This document shows, piece by piece, positions 17,397-25,631 of a stretch of DNA of 64,000 nt. Both the position numbers and the translations under genes were made by a program. Every line of letters starts with the position of its first letter. Positions within the stretch are counted from its first letter, which is position 1. Below the pieces are notes generated by a model. That model made no database searches, was not told the DNA's origin, and saw only the letters and a list, made by a program, of their open reading frames with translations. Origin of the DNA: Thalassobius vesicularis (GTDB taxonomy: Bacteria; Pseudomonadota; Alphaproteobacteria; Rhodobacterales; Rhodobacteraceae); assembly GCF_004799325.1 (NCBI RefSeq), contig NZ_SSMD01000004.1:62001-126000 (forward strand), given 5' to 3'.

Positions 17397-18163
17397 GCGG
17401 ATTGCCGGTATTGTTCGAATACTGGAACGAGGGCCTGTGGCACGGGTTCTTGGTTTTCTTGCGCGTAACGCCGATTGTGGCGCTGTTGCCCGGATTCGGA
17501 GAGCAGTACGTTCCCGTACGGGTCAAGCTTGCTTTGGCATTGGTGGCGACGGTCGCCATCGCACCGATGATCAGCGTGGCCGATGTCGAGGCTTTTGAGT
17601 TGGTCGGTCTGGTTCGCTTCGCCCTCGCAGAGACTTTCGCCGGATTGATCTTTGGCCTGGGTTTACGACTGCTGCTGATGGCGCTTCAAACGGCCGGCAC
17701 TATCGCAGCACAGTCGACGTCACTTTCGCAAATATTGGGCGTCTCATCCGAGCCGATGCCGGCGATTGGGCAACTATTTGCGATCGCTGGCACAGCGCTG
17801 GTCATGCAAGCAGGTCTGCACGTAAAATTTCTGGGATTAACCATCATCACTTATGATTTGATCCCATCGGGGGAGTTCTTTTCTCCAGCACAGGTCTCAA
17901 GTTGGGCGCTGGCGAATGTTGCGGCGGCCTTTTCACTCGCCTTTCAGCTGGGGGGTGCCTTCGTTCTTGTGTCCTTGCTTTACAATCTCGCGCTTGGGGC
18001 CATTAATCGGGCGATGCCGCAGTTGATGGTCGCATTCGTTGGCGCTCCAGCGATCACTGCCGCCGGCCTGGCGCTACTCGCGCTTCTGACGCCTTTCCTT
18101 CTGACCATCTGGCTCGAGGCCCTAGACTCCTTCTTGGCAAATCCATCGGGGGTAGTCAGATGA
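17393..18163 (+). CDS. fliR: Flagellar export gate protein FliR
   Basis: A 256-residue inner-membrane protein with about six helices and the FliR patterns FLRVTPIVALLPGFGEQYVPVRVKLALAL, AETFAGLIFGLGLRLLLMALQTAGTIAAQSTSLS and GAINRAMPQLMVAFVGAPA. FliR with FliP and FliQ forms the export channel. It begins with GTG inside the flhA stop and ends inside the flhB start (ATGA). Confidence 0.95.
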   Translation: MSGLPVLFEYWNEGLWHGFLVFLRVTPIVALLPGFGEQYVPVRVKLALALVATVAIAPMISVADVEAFELVGLVRFALAETFAGLIFGLGLRLLLMALQTAGTIAAQSTSLSQILGVSSEPMPAIGQLFAIAGTALVMQAGLHVKFLGLTIITYDLIPSGEFFSPAQVSSWALANVAAAFSLAFQLGGAFVLVSLLYNLALGAINRAMPQLMVAFVGAPAITAAGLALLALLTPFLLTIWLEALDSFLANPSGVVR

Positions 18164-19242
18164 GTTCTGAGGACGACTCAGACAAGTCTTTCGAGCCGAC
18201 CCAGCGGAAGCTCGACGAGGCGCGCAAGAAAGGCGAGATTGCTCGCTCAAATGACATTATCGCGGCCTCGTCACTTGCCGGTCTTCTGTTGGCGCTTGCG
18301 GTTTTCGGACAGTCTGCGTCGATGGGCCTGGGTGGTTCCCTCGCGGCCATCCTTGCGCGCGCGGATTCAATTTCAACCGACCTGTTTGCAGGCGGGTCGG
18401 GCACGTTAACTGGTCAACTTCTTGCAGAAGTCGGGCTTCATATCGGGGCTTGGTTCGCGTTCCCGGTCCTGGCTGCTTCGATAGCGATTTTCTTGCAGCG
18501 CGCGTTTCTTTTTACGCCCCAGAAGCTGATGCCAAAGCTGCAAAGAATTTCATTGGTCTCGAACGCAAAGCAAAAATTCGGGCCTGCGGGCTTGTTCGAT
18601 TTCGGCAAGAACTTTTTGAAACTGGTGGTGTTCTCCACGGTTCTGGGGATTTTCATTTACTCCAGTTTTCCGCTTCTAGCTCTGAGCCCTGGCAGAGAGC
18701 CGGCGCTTACCATTGTGTTCCTGGGATCAATTTCGCTGCGATTTTTGGCTGTCGTGGTGGTGGTAATGTTTGTGTTCGGGGCGGTCGACTATCTGTGGCA
18801 GCGGCATCGGCATCTTCAGAAAAATCGAATGTCGATGAAGGAAATGCGTGACGAGCACAAGGAAGCCGAAGGCGATCCCCACATCAAGAACCAGCGCAGG
18901 CAACGGGCCCAACAAGTCGCATCGCGCAATATCGTGACCGAGGTCAAATCGGCCGACGTTGTGATTGTGAACCCCACGCACTACGCCGTGGCGCTGAAGT
19001 GGGACCGAACCGCCAAAGAGGCGCCGCGTTGCGTTGCGAAAGGCGTGGACGAAATTGCGTATCAAATCCGACAGATAGCACGAGAAAACGGTGTCCCGAT
19101 TCACTCTGACCCACCAACAGCCCGGGCGCTGTACGCCAGCACGGATGTGAATGCCCAAATCCGAGAAGAGCATTTCAGGGCCGTCGCCGTGGCGATTAGG
19201 TTTGCTGAAAAGATGCGCAAGAAAGCGAGTAGTTTCCGATGA
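18160..19242 (+). CDS. flhB: Flagellar export switch protein FlhB
   Basis: A 360-residue protein with four membrane helices and a cytoplasmic C-terminal domain containing the self-cleavage motif NPTH (asparagine 271) in VVIVNPTHYAVALKW. The N-terminus has the usual DKSFEPTQRKLDEARKKGEIARSND. Cleavage at NPTH lets FlhB switch export from rod/hook to filament substrates, in concert with FliK, which is also in this locus. Start and stop overlap neighbouring genes by four bases each. Confidence 0.96.
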   Translation: MSSEDDSDKSFEPTQRKLDEARKKGEIARSNDIIAASSLAGLLLALAVFGQSASMGLGGSLAAILARADSISTDLFAGGSGTLTGQLLAEVGLHIGAWFAFPVLAASIAIFLQRAFLFTPQKLMPKLQRISLVSNAKQKFGPAGLFDFGKNFLKLVVFSTVLGIFIYSSFPLLALSPGREPALTIVFLGSISLRFLAVVVVVMFVFGAVDYLWQRHRHLQKNRMSMKEMRDEHKEAEGDPHIKNQRRQRAQQVASRNIVTEVKSADVVIVNPTHYAVALKWDRTAKEAPRCVAKGVDEIAYQIRQIARENGVPIHSDPPTARALYASTDVNAQIREEHFRAVAVAIRFAEKMRKKASSFR

Positions 19243-19616
19243 GTGACAAAGAGAAATTGCGGGAGTTGGCTGAGATCACGGATTTGGTTTTCGCGATGCA
19301 AAGTGCGGAAATCCAGGAAACTACACGCCAACAAGCTCTTATCGAAAGCAAATTGGCGAAGTTGTCAAAGGCCAGCGAAGATGCCCAGGCACGGTTTCAA
19401 AGCGACGTGGGCCTTCGTTTCGGGGGGGCTGATGTGATGTGGCAGGCTTGGCTTGGCCAGCAGCGCAAATCGCTGAACACCGAATTGGCGGCGGTCCTCG
19501 CCGAAAAGGAGCGCCGTCTGCAGAAGATGAAGTTTGCTTTCGGCAGAAAAGAAGTTGCTGCGAAAATGTGTGCCGAAGCTGCTGCGATCAAACGTTCTGA
19601 CGAGCGAGATCCGTGA
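19239..19616 (+). CDS. Small coiled-coil protein after flhB, FliJ candidate
   Basis: A 125-residue, wholly helical, charged protein (ITDLVFAMQSAEIQETTRQQALIESKLAKLSKASEDAQARF, then LNTELAAVLAEKERRLQKMKFAFGRKEVAAKM). It overlaps the flhB stop by four bases, so it is made with the export gate. Size, coiled-coil character and coupling to export genes fit a FliJ-type export chaperone, and no other fliJ is visible in the locus, but there is no sequence match I can rely on. Its last 29 bases overlap the second fliL, which runs the other way. Confidence 0.7.
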   Translation: MSDKEKLRELAEITDLVFAMQSAEIQETTRQQALIESKLAKLSKASEDAQARFQSDVGLRFGGADVMWQAWLGQQRKSLNTELAAVLAEKERRLQKMKFAFGRKEVAAKMCAEAAAIKRSDERDP

Positions 19617-20079
19617 TCAGAACATTGGTGATCTTGTCGCCGGATACCTGCTTGGCCACTGCTAAAAGTGACCGACGCAGCGAGGCCATTTTTGATGCGT
19701 TCGTGAACGCACCCTGAAATCCACCCATGTTGGAGTGGTCAAACAGCACCTGGAGAAAGCTGTCCCGCAGTTTGGGCTCCATCGCGAAAATGCTTTCGCT
19801 GTCGGCCGATTCAACTTCCAGGCTGATCGACAGTACCACGATCGAGCTGACCTGATCCTTCTCGATCACCGGCACGATGAACTGGTTGTTCAGCTTCACA
19901 TATTGGGGCGGGCTTTGGGGCTCACCCTCGTGATCCGGGTTGGCATGATCGGACGCGGCAGATGAATGGTCCTCGGCAGTGACAGCGTGCGGGGCGGCGC
20001 CGGTTTTCAGGTAAATGCCAGCTCCGATGCCGGCGCAGACGCCCAACAGGGGAAGGATCAGCGGGATCAACTTTTTCAT
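19588..20079 (-). CDS. FliL-family protein, second copy
   Basis: A 163-residue single-pass membrane protein (MKKLIPLILPLLGVCAGIGAGIYLKTG), with a His/Asp/Glu-rich linker and a periplasmic domain of FliL type (YVKLNNQFIVPVIEKDQVSSIVVLSISLEVESADSESIFAMEPKLRDSFLQVLFDHSNMGGF). It differs clearly from the first FliL (10711-11250). It is the last gene of the leftward rod/ring operon after flgH, eleven bases away, rather than being next to the stator genes. Two FliL proteins may act at different places in the basal body; this is inference. Confidence 0.85.
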   Translation of the reverse strand: MKKLIPLILPLLGVCAGIGAGIYLKTGAAPHAVTAEDHSSAASDHANPDHEGEPQSPPQYVKLNNQFIVPVIEKDQVSSIVVLSISLEVESADSESIFAMEPKLRDSFLQVLFDHSNMGGFQGAFTNASKMASLRRSLLAVAKQVSGDKITNVLITDLARQNV

Positions 20080-20090
20080 TGGTGTGCTCC

Positions 20091-20816
20091 TCAGAAAGGC
20101 AGGGCCCGGCCCAGAATTTGCTGACCGTAGCGGGGTTGCTGCACTTCAGATATCTGCCCCCGACCACCATAGGAAATCCGCGCCGAGGCGATCTTGTCGT
20201 AGGTGATTTCATTCTGGCGCGAGATGTCCTGAGGGCGGACGAAGCCAGCGACCACGAGTTCGCGAAGTTCGAAATTGACCCGGACCTCTTGCAGCCCCTC
20301 GATCGAGAGGATTCCGTTTGGCAGAACCCCTGTCACGGTCGCGGCGATGCGCAGTGTCAGTTTCTCGTTCCGACGCACCGCGCCGTCGCCACTCGATTCA
20401 CTCGAGGATCCAATGGAAACCGCCTCGTCCATGCTGGCGCCTTCGGGCATGCGCCGGTTCAGGCGCTGTGAGATGCCGAACAGGTGGGGCAGGGAAAGCG
20501 ATTCAGTGCCGTTCCGACTGCGCGAGGTCGAATTGCTGATCTCGGCCTTGTCGTCGATTTCCACCACCACGGTCAGGATGTCCCCCTGCTTTAGCGCGCG
20601 CCTGTCGCCAAGCAACGATGATTGGCCCGAAGTCCAAAGCGATGAGCGATCAACCCGCCGTTTGTCAGCCACAAGGGGTAAGCCGGGTGACAGCATCGCC
20701 AGCTGTTCGGAATTGCCCTGAAGCGGAGAAAAATCCGGGGCGCGACCGATGGGGCCTTGCCCGCAAGCGGCTGCAAGGCATGCGCATGTCAAAACAATGG
20801 GAGTCCGCAGGTTCAT
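20091..20816 (-). CDS. flgH: Flagellar L-ring lipoprotein FlgH
   Basis: A 241-residue outer-membrane lipoprotein. The N-terminal signal ends in LAAACGQ with the acylated cysteine at about residue 18. The conserved central part is present: SSLWTSGQSSLLGDRRALKQGDILTVVVEIDDKAEISNSTSRSR, and the C-terminal VAGFVRPQDISRQNEITYDKIASARISYGGRGQISEVQQPRYGQQIL. FlgH forms the L ring around the rod. The start at 20816 gives a proper lipoprotein signal; an ATG at 20834 adds six residues and overlaps flgA more. Confidence 0.95.
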   Translation of the reverse strand: MNLRTPIVLTCACLAAACGQGPIGRAPDFSPLQGNSEQLAMLSPGLPLVADKRRVDRSSLWTSGQSSLLGDRRALKQGDILTVVVEIDDKAEISNSTSRSRNGTESLSLPHLFGISQRLNRRMPEGASMDEAVSIGSSSESSGDGAVRRNEKLTLRIAATVTGVLPNGILSIEGLQEVRVNFELRELVVAGFVRPQDISRQNEITYDKIASARISYGGRGQISEVQQPRYGQQILGRALPF

Positions 20817-20823
20817 TCTAACC

Positions 20824-21234
20824 TCACTTAACAATCACAGTGCCATCGGGCTGCGCGCTACCCCATACAACGGTCCGCGAGTCCAGATTCATCACGCGCA
20901 AGCGATCCCCGGCGCCGGCCCTGGCGAGTGCGCGTCCGACGACCTGGATCGTCAGCCCTCCGCGCTCAAACAGAAGGGGCACGATTTCATTTCGATCGAC
21001 GACCGCAGGTTCGCCGACATCACCGCGTCGGACGGGATGCCCTGCGTACAGGGCGACCCGGGTTTCCAGGCCGATCAGCTCTGTCGGGTCGGATGGCACG
21101 CCCGCGATGTCGCCCGGCCTGACAGCCAGATCCGCCGCAGTCACGACTGTTTGGGGGCGCAGCGTTCGCGTGGTGACGACGATGTCGGCGAAAGCTGGTG
21201 TCCCGATCACAAGAAACAGTAGCAGGAACCGCAT
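20824..21234 (-). CDS. flgA: P-ring assembly chaperone FlgA
   Basis: A 136-residue secreted protein with a signal peptide (MRFLLLFLVIGTPAFA) and the SAF-domain features of FlgA (VTAADLAVRPGDIAGVPSDPTELIGLETRVALYAGHPVRRGDV, RNEIVPLLFERGGLTIQVVGRAL). It is shorter than enterobacterial FlgA because the N-terminal extension is missing, as is usual in alphaproteobacteria. FlgA helps FlgI assemble into the P ring; flgI is not in the window. The ATG overlaps the flgG stop (TGATG). Confidence 0.93.
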   Translation of the reverse strand: MRFLLLFLVIGTPAFADIVVTTRTLRPQTVVTAADLAVRPGDIAGVPSDPTELIGLETRVALYAGHPVRRGDVGEPAVVDRNEIVPLLFERGGLTIQVVGRALARAGAGDRLRVMNLDSRTVVWGSAQPDGTVIVK

Positions 21235-22019
21235 CACCGCACCTGCGTCGTTGCGCCCAGCATTTGATCGGCGGCCGAGATCACTTTGGCGTTCAGCTCA
21301 TATCCGCGCTGGGCTTCGATCAGTTCCGTCACTTCGCGGACCGCGTCGACAGAGCTGTCCTCCAGATAGCCTTGGCGCAGGGTGCCAAGCCCGTCCTGAC
21401 CTGGGGTCGAGACATTGGCCGGCCCCGAAGCCTCGGTCTCGGTGAACAGGTTGCTACCGATCGCTTCCAACCCCTTGGGGTTGGAAAACCCGGCCAGGGA
21501 AAACTGCCCCAGCAGCTGCGCCTCGGCTGTTTCCGAGAAATAGGCGTAGACCTCGCCGTCCGCGTTGATCGATATCGACAGCGCATCTGAGGGGATCGTG
21601 ATTTCCGGCGACACGGGGTATCCGTCCGATGTCACGATCAGACCATCGGCTGATCTTTTGAGGCCACCGTCGCGCGTATACGCTGCCTGCCCGGACGGGA
21701 GCGTGATTTCGAGAAAGCCCTTGCCATCAATGGCGACATCCAGATCGCCCTGTGTTGCCGAAAGCGAACCCTGTGCAAGATGGACCGAGACCGCCGCCGG
21801 CCGGACGCCCAAGCCCAGCTGAACGCCGGTCGGCAGCACTGTGCCATCGGCCGCATTCACGGTGCCTGCCCGTGCCAGTTGCTGGTAATGCAGGTCGGCA
21901 AATTCAGCACGTCGGGCGTTGTACCCGGTGGTCGACATGTTCGCCAAGTTGTTCGAGATCGTCTCGACACGCATTTGCTGTGCTGACATCCCGGTTGCAG
22001 CGATTTTCAGAGCGCGCAT
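21234..22019 (-). CDS. flgG: Distal rod protein FlgG
   Basis: A 261-residue rod protein with the N-terminal rod motif (MRALKIAATGMSAQQMRVETISNNLANMSTTGYNARRAEF) and the C-terminal partner helix (YLEDSSVDAVREVTELIEAQRGYELNAKVISAADQMLGATTQVR). Length matches FlgG. It is exported by the type III apparatus and builds the distal rod. It lies between flgF and flgA in the leftward operon. Confidence 0.95.
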   Translation of the reverse strand: MRALKIAATGMSAQQMRVETISNNLANMSTTGYNARRAEFADLHYQQLARAGTVNAADGTVLPTGVQLGLGVRPAAVSVHLAQGSLSATQGDLDVAIDGKGFLEITLPSGQAAYTRDGGLKRSADGLIVTSDGYPVSPEITIPSDALSISINADGEVYAYFSETAEAQLLGQFSLAGFSNPKGLEAIGSNLFTETEASGPANVSTPGQDGLGTLRQGYLEDSSVDAVREVTELIEAQRGYELNAKVISAADQMLGATTQVR

Positions 22020-22040
22020 TCTGCACCTCCTTTTGGTGAG

Positions 22041-22754
22041 TTAGCTGGTGAAACTGCGAAGCGCGTTCTTCACGCGCTCATCTTCGGCCTGAAGAAAACT
22101 TTGCCCCATCTCATAGGCGCGCTGGACTTCGATCATCCGCGCGATTTGGCTGATCGGGTCCACGTTAGAGGCTTCGAGAAAGCCCTGAACGATGCGTGCG
22201 TCCGGGGCGGGCTCAAAGCCCTGATCGGCGCGGAACATGACGCCATCCTCGCGCACCAGATCCGAGGCTTCGAGGGGTTGATAAAGGCCAACCTGCGCGA
22301 TGGGGCGGCCTGAGGCCGATACGGTGCCGTCCGCGGCGATCTTCAGATCCGAATCCCCGGGCGGCAGGAAAATCGGCGCGCCGCCCGAGTCGAGCACGTG
22401 AAATCCGTCGTTCGTCACAAGGTTCCCAGCCGCATCGGGCGAGAAACTGCCCGCCCGGGTCAACCGTTCGCCGCTTGGCGTTGCGATCAGAAAGAAGCCT
22501 TCGCCTTCGATCGCCAGATCCAGCGTGCCGCCGGTCTGCGTGAGCGATCCCTGCAGCATCGAGGTTTGCCGGATGTTTGCCGTCGCCATCGAGAGAGACT
22601 CGCCGTTCGACGTGTCCTTGACGTGCTCGGAAAACAGCAGCCCCTCTTGCCGAAAGCCGGTCGTGGCGGCGTTCGCGATGTTGTTGGCGATCACCTGCAT
22701 TTCGCGCATCAGGCCGGATTGCCGGGTCAGTGTCGTGTAGCCTGTGTTGTCCAT
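22041..22754 (-). CDS. flgF: Proximal rod protein FlgF
   Basis: A 237-residue rod protein with the family N-terminus (YTTLTRQSGLMREMQVIANNIANAATTGFRQEG) and C-terminal helix (VDPISQIARMIEVQRAYEMGQSFLQAEDERVKNAL). Shorter than FlgG and immediately upstream of it, as in most flagellar operons. It follows fliQ by three bases. Confidence 0.94.
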   Translation of the reverse strand: MDNTGYTTLTRQSGLMREMQVIANNIANAATTGFRQEGLLFSEHVKDTSNGESLSMATANIRQTSMLQGSLTQTGGTLDLAIEGEGFFLIATPSGERLTRAGSFSPDAAGNLVTNDGFHVLDSGGAPIFLPPGDSDLKIAADGTVSASGRPIAQVGLYQPLEASDLVREDGVMFRADQGFEPAPDARIVQGFLEASNVDPISQIARMIEVQRAYEMGQSFLQAEDERVKNALRSFTS

Positions 22755-22757
22755 TGG

Positions 22758-23027
22758 CTATCCTCCAACGATTGCGGGGATGATCTTGTTTTGGAAGAAC
22801 GAAACCATCGTTTCGGCCATGAACCCCATCGAAACCCAGAAGACCGCGACGATGGCCAATAGCTTTGGAACAAAGGTCAGCGTCATTTCCTGGATCGAGG
22901 TCAGAGCCTGGAACAGGCCAACCACAAGGCCGACCACCAGGGCCACGCCCAGAATGGGGGCCGACACCGTGACTGCGGCCCAAAGGCCCTGCCGAAGCGT
23001 GTCGAAATAGATGGCTTCGTCCAGCAT
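22758..23027 (-). CDS. fliQ: Flagellar export gate protein FliQ
   Basis: An 89-residue protein of two membrane helices with the FliQ patterns [51 protein letters not shown]. FliQ completes the FliPQR export channel. The ATG shares a base with the fliE stop; a GTG one codon earlier is an alternative start. Confidence 0.95.
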   Translation of the reverse strand: MLDEAIYFDTLRQGLWAAVTVSAPILGVALVVGLVVGLFQALTSIQEMTLTFVPKLLAIVAVFWVSMGFMAETMVSFFQNKIIPAIVGG

Positions 23028-23317
23028 CACACGGGCATCCGCAAGATTTCCTGATAGGCCTCGACGACCTTGTCACGGACCGCCACCGCGGTTTCGACAG
23101 CCAGTTCCGTTTGCGCCAGAGCCTGAACCAGTGCATGCGGATCGGCGTTTCCGGACATCGCGGCCTTCGCGGTATTTTCGGCCTCTTGCATGCTTTGGGC
23201 GAAATCGCGGGCGGCGTCTTTCAGCATCTCTCCAGCGGTGCCGCTGCCGGGCAGGGGCGACGTAGCGGGTTTGGCGGCTGCATAGTTCTGCGCGGCAAAG
23301 GGGGTGCGGATTTCCAT
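23027..23317 (-). CDS. fliE: MS-ring/rod junction protein FliE
   Basis: A 96-residue helical protein with the FliE C-terminal signature ([41 protein letters not shown]). FliE links the MS ring and export gate to the proximal rod. It lies between flgC and fliQ in the order flgB-flgC-fliE-fliQ, common in alphaproteobacteria. Confidence 0.94.
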   Translation of the reverse strand: MEIRTPFAAQNYAAAKPATSPLPGSGTAGEMLKDAARDFAQSMQEAENTAKAAMSGNADPHALVQALAQTELAVETAVAVRDKVVEAYQEILRMPV

Positions 23318-23353
23318 TCTGTTTCTCCTGTTTTCGAGCCGGATTTTCCGGGG

Positions 23354-23746
23354 TTAACGACGAAGCAGATCCAGCAGGCTGGCCGACATTTGCCGGGCCT
23401 GCTCGAACATTTTCAGGTTGGCTTCGTAACTGCGCTGCGCTTCGCGCGCGTCGGCGATCTCGATGATCAGATCGACGTTCGACCCTTCGTAGTGACCGGA
23501 GTCGTCGGCAAGCGGATGCGACGGGTCGTACAATAGCTTCAGATCGGACTGATCCAGATTGACCTTGCCGGTGCGGACCTCAGGAACACCGCCTTTGGCA
23601 TCCGTCGCGTTTTCGAAGGAAACGCTTTTGCGTCGGTAGCCTGGTGTGTCGGAGTTCGCGATATTTTCCGAGACGTGCCGCAGTCGGCTGGCCTGCGCTT
23701 TCAGACCGCTTGCCGCGACGCTGAGGGCTGATTGAAAGTCACTCAT
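23354..23746 (-). CDS. flgC: Proximal rod protein FlgC
   Basis: A 130-residue rod protein: FQSALSVAASGLKAQASRLRHVSENIANSDTPGYRRKSVSF at the N-terminus and IEIADAREAQRSYEANLKMFEQARQMSASLLDLL at the C-terminus. The start at 23746 is preceded by AGGAGGT (plus-strand ACCTCCT at 23751-23757); the open frame continues upstream to 24037 but only within flgB. Confidence 0.95.
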   Translation of the reverse strand: MSDFQSALSVAASGLKAQASRLRHVSENIANSDTPGYRRKSVSFENATDAKGGVPEVRTGKVNLDQSDLKLLYDPSHPLADDSGHYEGSNVDLIIEIADAREAQRSYEANLKMFEQARQMSASLLDLLRR

Positions 23747-23756
23747 CCCAACCTCC

Positions 23757-24128
23757 TTAGCGTCGACCAATGGCGCCGCGCAGGATCGACATGCTGGATT
23801 TGTAGATCGCCAGTGCCTGATCGTGCTGTTGTTTCGACTCGACCGCCTTGACCATCTCGGCCTCGATCGAGACGGCGTTACCATTCGGCGCAGAGCCGTC
23901 GCCCGAGGCGAACGGCTCCAAGCCCGCGACCGTTTGCGGGAGGCGGTTTCGCGCGGTCTGTCCGGCAGCGTTGCTGCGTTGAATGACTTCGGAAAACGAG
24001 GTGATTTCAAGCGGCTTGTAGCCCGGCGTGTCCGCATTCGCGATGTTCTGAGCGATCAGCGCCTGCCGTTTCCCGGCGTGGATGGCCATCGATTGGGCCA
24101 TTCGAAAAATGTCCAGATTCTCAAACAT
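23757..24128 (-). CDS. flgB: Proximal rod protein FlgB
   Basis: A 123-residue rod protein, first gene of the leftward operon flgB-flgC-fliE-fliQ-flgF-flgG-flgA-flgH-fliL2. N-terminal rod motif: MAIHAGKRQALIAQNIANADTPGYKPLEI; C-terminal helix: SIEAEMVKAVESKQQHDQALAIYKSSMSILRGAIGRR. The ATG at 24128 is behind GGGAGAACC; an upstream ATG at 24158 would run into the promoter region. Confidence 0.94.
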   Translation of the reverse strand: MFENLDIFRMAQSMAIHAGKRQALIAQNIANADTPGYKPLEITSFSEVIQRSNAAGQTARNRLPQTVAGLEPFASGDGSAPNGNAVSIEAEMVKAVESKQQHDQALAIYKSSMSILRGAIGRR

Positions 24129-24150
24129 TCGGGGTTCTCCCTTGGCGATT

Positions 24151-24165
24151 TCAATCAAGGCTTAA
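24151..24165. promoter_or_regulatory. CtrA-like box between flgB and fliI
   Basis: Read leftward the site is TTAAGCCTTGATTGA, that is TTAA-N7-TTGA, one mismatch from the CtrA consensus. It lies in the 84-bp divergent region 23 bases before flgB and 48 bases before fliI. Confidence 0.5.
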
Positions 24166-24212
24166 CCCTGATTCCTTTAGAAACCGTTTTCAGAAAATGA
24201 TTGGAGAGACCG

Positions 24213-25631
24213 ATGCTCGCGACTGATCTGAATTGTCTGAAGGCCCAGATTTCGAAAATCCCGGCAGTGCGGCGGATCGGCCGGGTGTCGGGCGTCAAGG
24301 CGGGCGTCATTCACGTCAGGGGGTTGGCCCGGCACGCTGCGATCGGTGATCAGTTGGTTCTGACACGACAGACCGGTGCGTCGTTGCGGGGTGAGGTGGT
24401 TCGGCTGGAAGCGGACGAGCTGATCATGCTGCCCGACGATCCATACGAAGGCGTATCTTTGGGCGATTCCGTTGCGCTCTGCCCGCCCGCCAGCATTGCA
24501 CCGGCAGAGAACTGGATTGGCCGGGTGATCGACCCCTATGGTCGCCCACTGGATGGCCGCCCGTTGTTGCGTGGGTTCGTTTCGCGCGCGCTGCAATCGC
24601 CACCGCCAGCGCCGTCACAGCGCCGTGCGTTGGGGCCGCGCTTGAACACCGGATTGGCGGTGATGAATACGATGTTGCCCATCGTTCGGGGGCAACGGCT
24701 GGGTTTGTTCGCGGGTTCGGGCGTCGGGAAATCCAGCATGCTGGCCCATCTTGCGCAAAACATGCAGGCCGATGTCGTCGTCATCGCCCTGATTGGCGAG
24801 CGGGGGCGGGAATTGCGGGACTTTGTCGAGGATACGTTGGGCGAAAAAGGCATGCAGCGGTCGGTCATCGTCGCGGCAACCTCGGATCAATCTGCGCTTG
24901 CCCGCCGGCGCTGCGGTTGGACCGCGATGGCCATTGCCGAGTATTTTCGCGATCAGGGGCAGCAGGTTTTGTTCCTGGCCGACTCCATCACCCGCTTCGC
25001 CGAGGCGCACCGCGAGGTTGCCGTCGCCTCGGGCGAGGCACCTGCCCTACGCGGCTTCCCGCCCTCGACTGCCCACATGATCATGTCGCTGTGCGAACGT
25101 GCGGGGCCGGGCGTGCCGGATCAGGGCGATATCACGGCGCTGTTCAGCGTTTTGGTCGCCGGCTCTGACATGGACGAGCCGATTGCAGATATCCTCAGGG
25201 GCGTTCTGGATGGCCATGTCGTCATGGACCGTGCGATTGCGGAACGCGGGCGTTATCCTGCGATCAACCTTCTCCGGTCTGTGTCGCGCAGTTTGCCTGG
25301 TGCGGCGACTGCACCGGAAAACGCCCTGATTGCCGAGGCGCGCCAGTTGTTGGGGGCCTATGATCGTTCGGAAATGATGATCCGTTCCGGGCTCTATACG
25401 CCTGGAAATGACGAAATTCTGGATCGCGCTGTGTCGGTTTGGGCCGAACTGGATGCGTTTGTCGGCCAGATCGAAACGCAAGGAACAGACGCCAGTTTTG
25501 CGAAACTTCAGCTTATGCTGCGCCGCGCCCGCGCGACGCAGAAGCCCGCGAAGGTGCTGCCGCCCTCGGGCCGCCCGTCAACCGGACCCCAGCAAAATAA
25601 GGGCAATCGACCCCGCATCCGACAGGGATGA
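24213..25631 (+). CDS. fliI: Flagellar export ATPase FliI
   Basis: A 472-residue F1-beta-like ATPase. The P-loop AGSGVGKSSML has its lysine at residue 173; other family motifs are VVIALIGERGRELRDFVED, VLFLADSITRFAEAHREVA and PALRGFPPSTAHMIMSLCERAG. FliI powers early steps of flagellar export with FliH. The ATG at 24213 follows GGAGAG; a TTG at 24201 is an alternative. The basic, proline-rich C-terminal tail (residues after about 450) is encoded in a 54-base stretch that also encodes the end of the DUF1217 protein on the other strand. fliI stands alone, transcribed rightward. Confidence 0.96.
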   Translation: MLATDLNCLKAQISKIPAVRRIGRVSGVKAGVIHVRGLARHAAIGDQLVLTRQTGASLRGEVVRLEADELIMLPDDPYEGVSLGDSVALCPPASIAPAENWIGRVIDPYGRPLDGRPLLRGFVSRALQSPPPAPSQRRALGPRLNTGLAVMNTMLPIVRGQRLGLFAGSGVGKSSMLAHLAQNMQADVVVIALIGERGRELRDFVEDTLGEKGMQRSVIVAATSDQSALARRRCGWTAMAIAEYFRDQGQQVLFLADSITRFAEAHREVAVASGEAPALRGFPPSTAHMIMSLCERAGPGVPDQGDITALFSVLVAGSDMDEPIADILRGVLDGHVVMDRAIAERGRYPAINLLRSVSRSLPGAATAPENALIAEARQLLGAYDRSEMMIRSGLYTPGNDEILDRAVSVWAELDAFVGQIETQGTDASFAKLQLMLRRARATQKPAKVLPPSGRPSTGPQQNKGNRPRIRQG

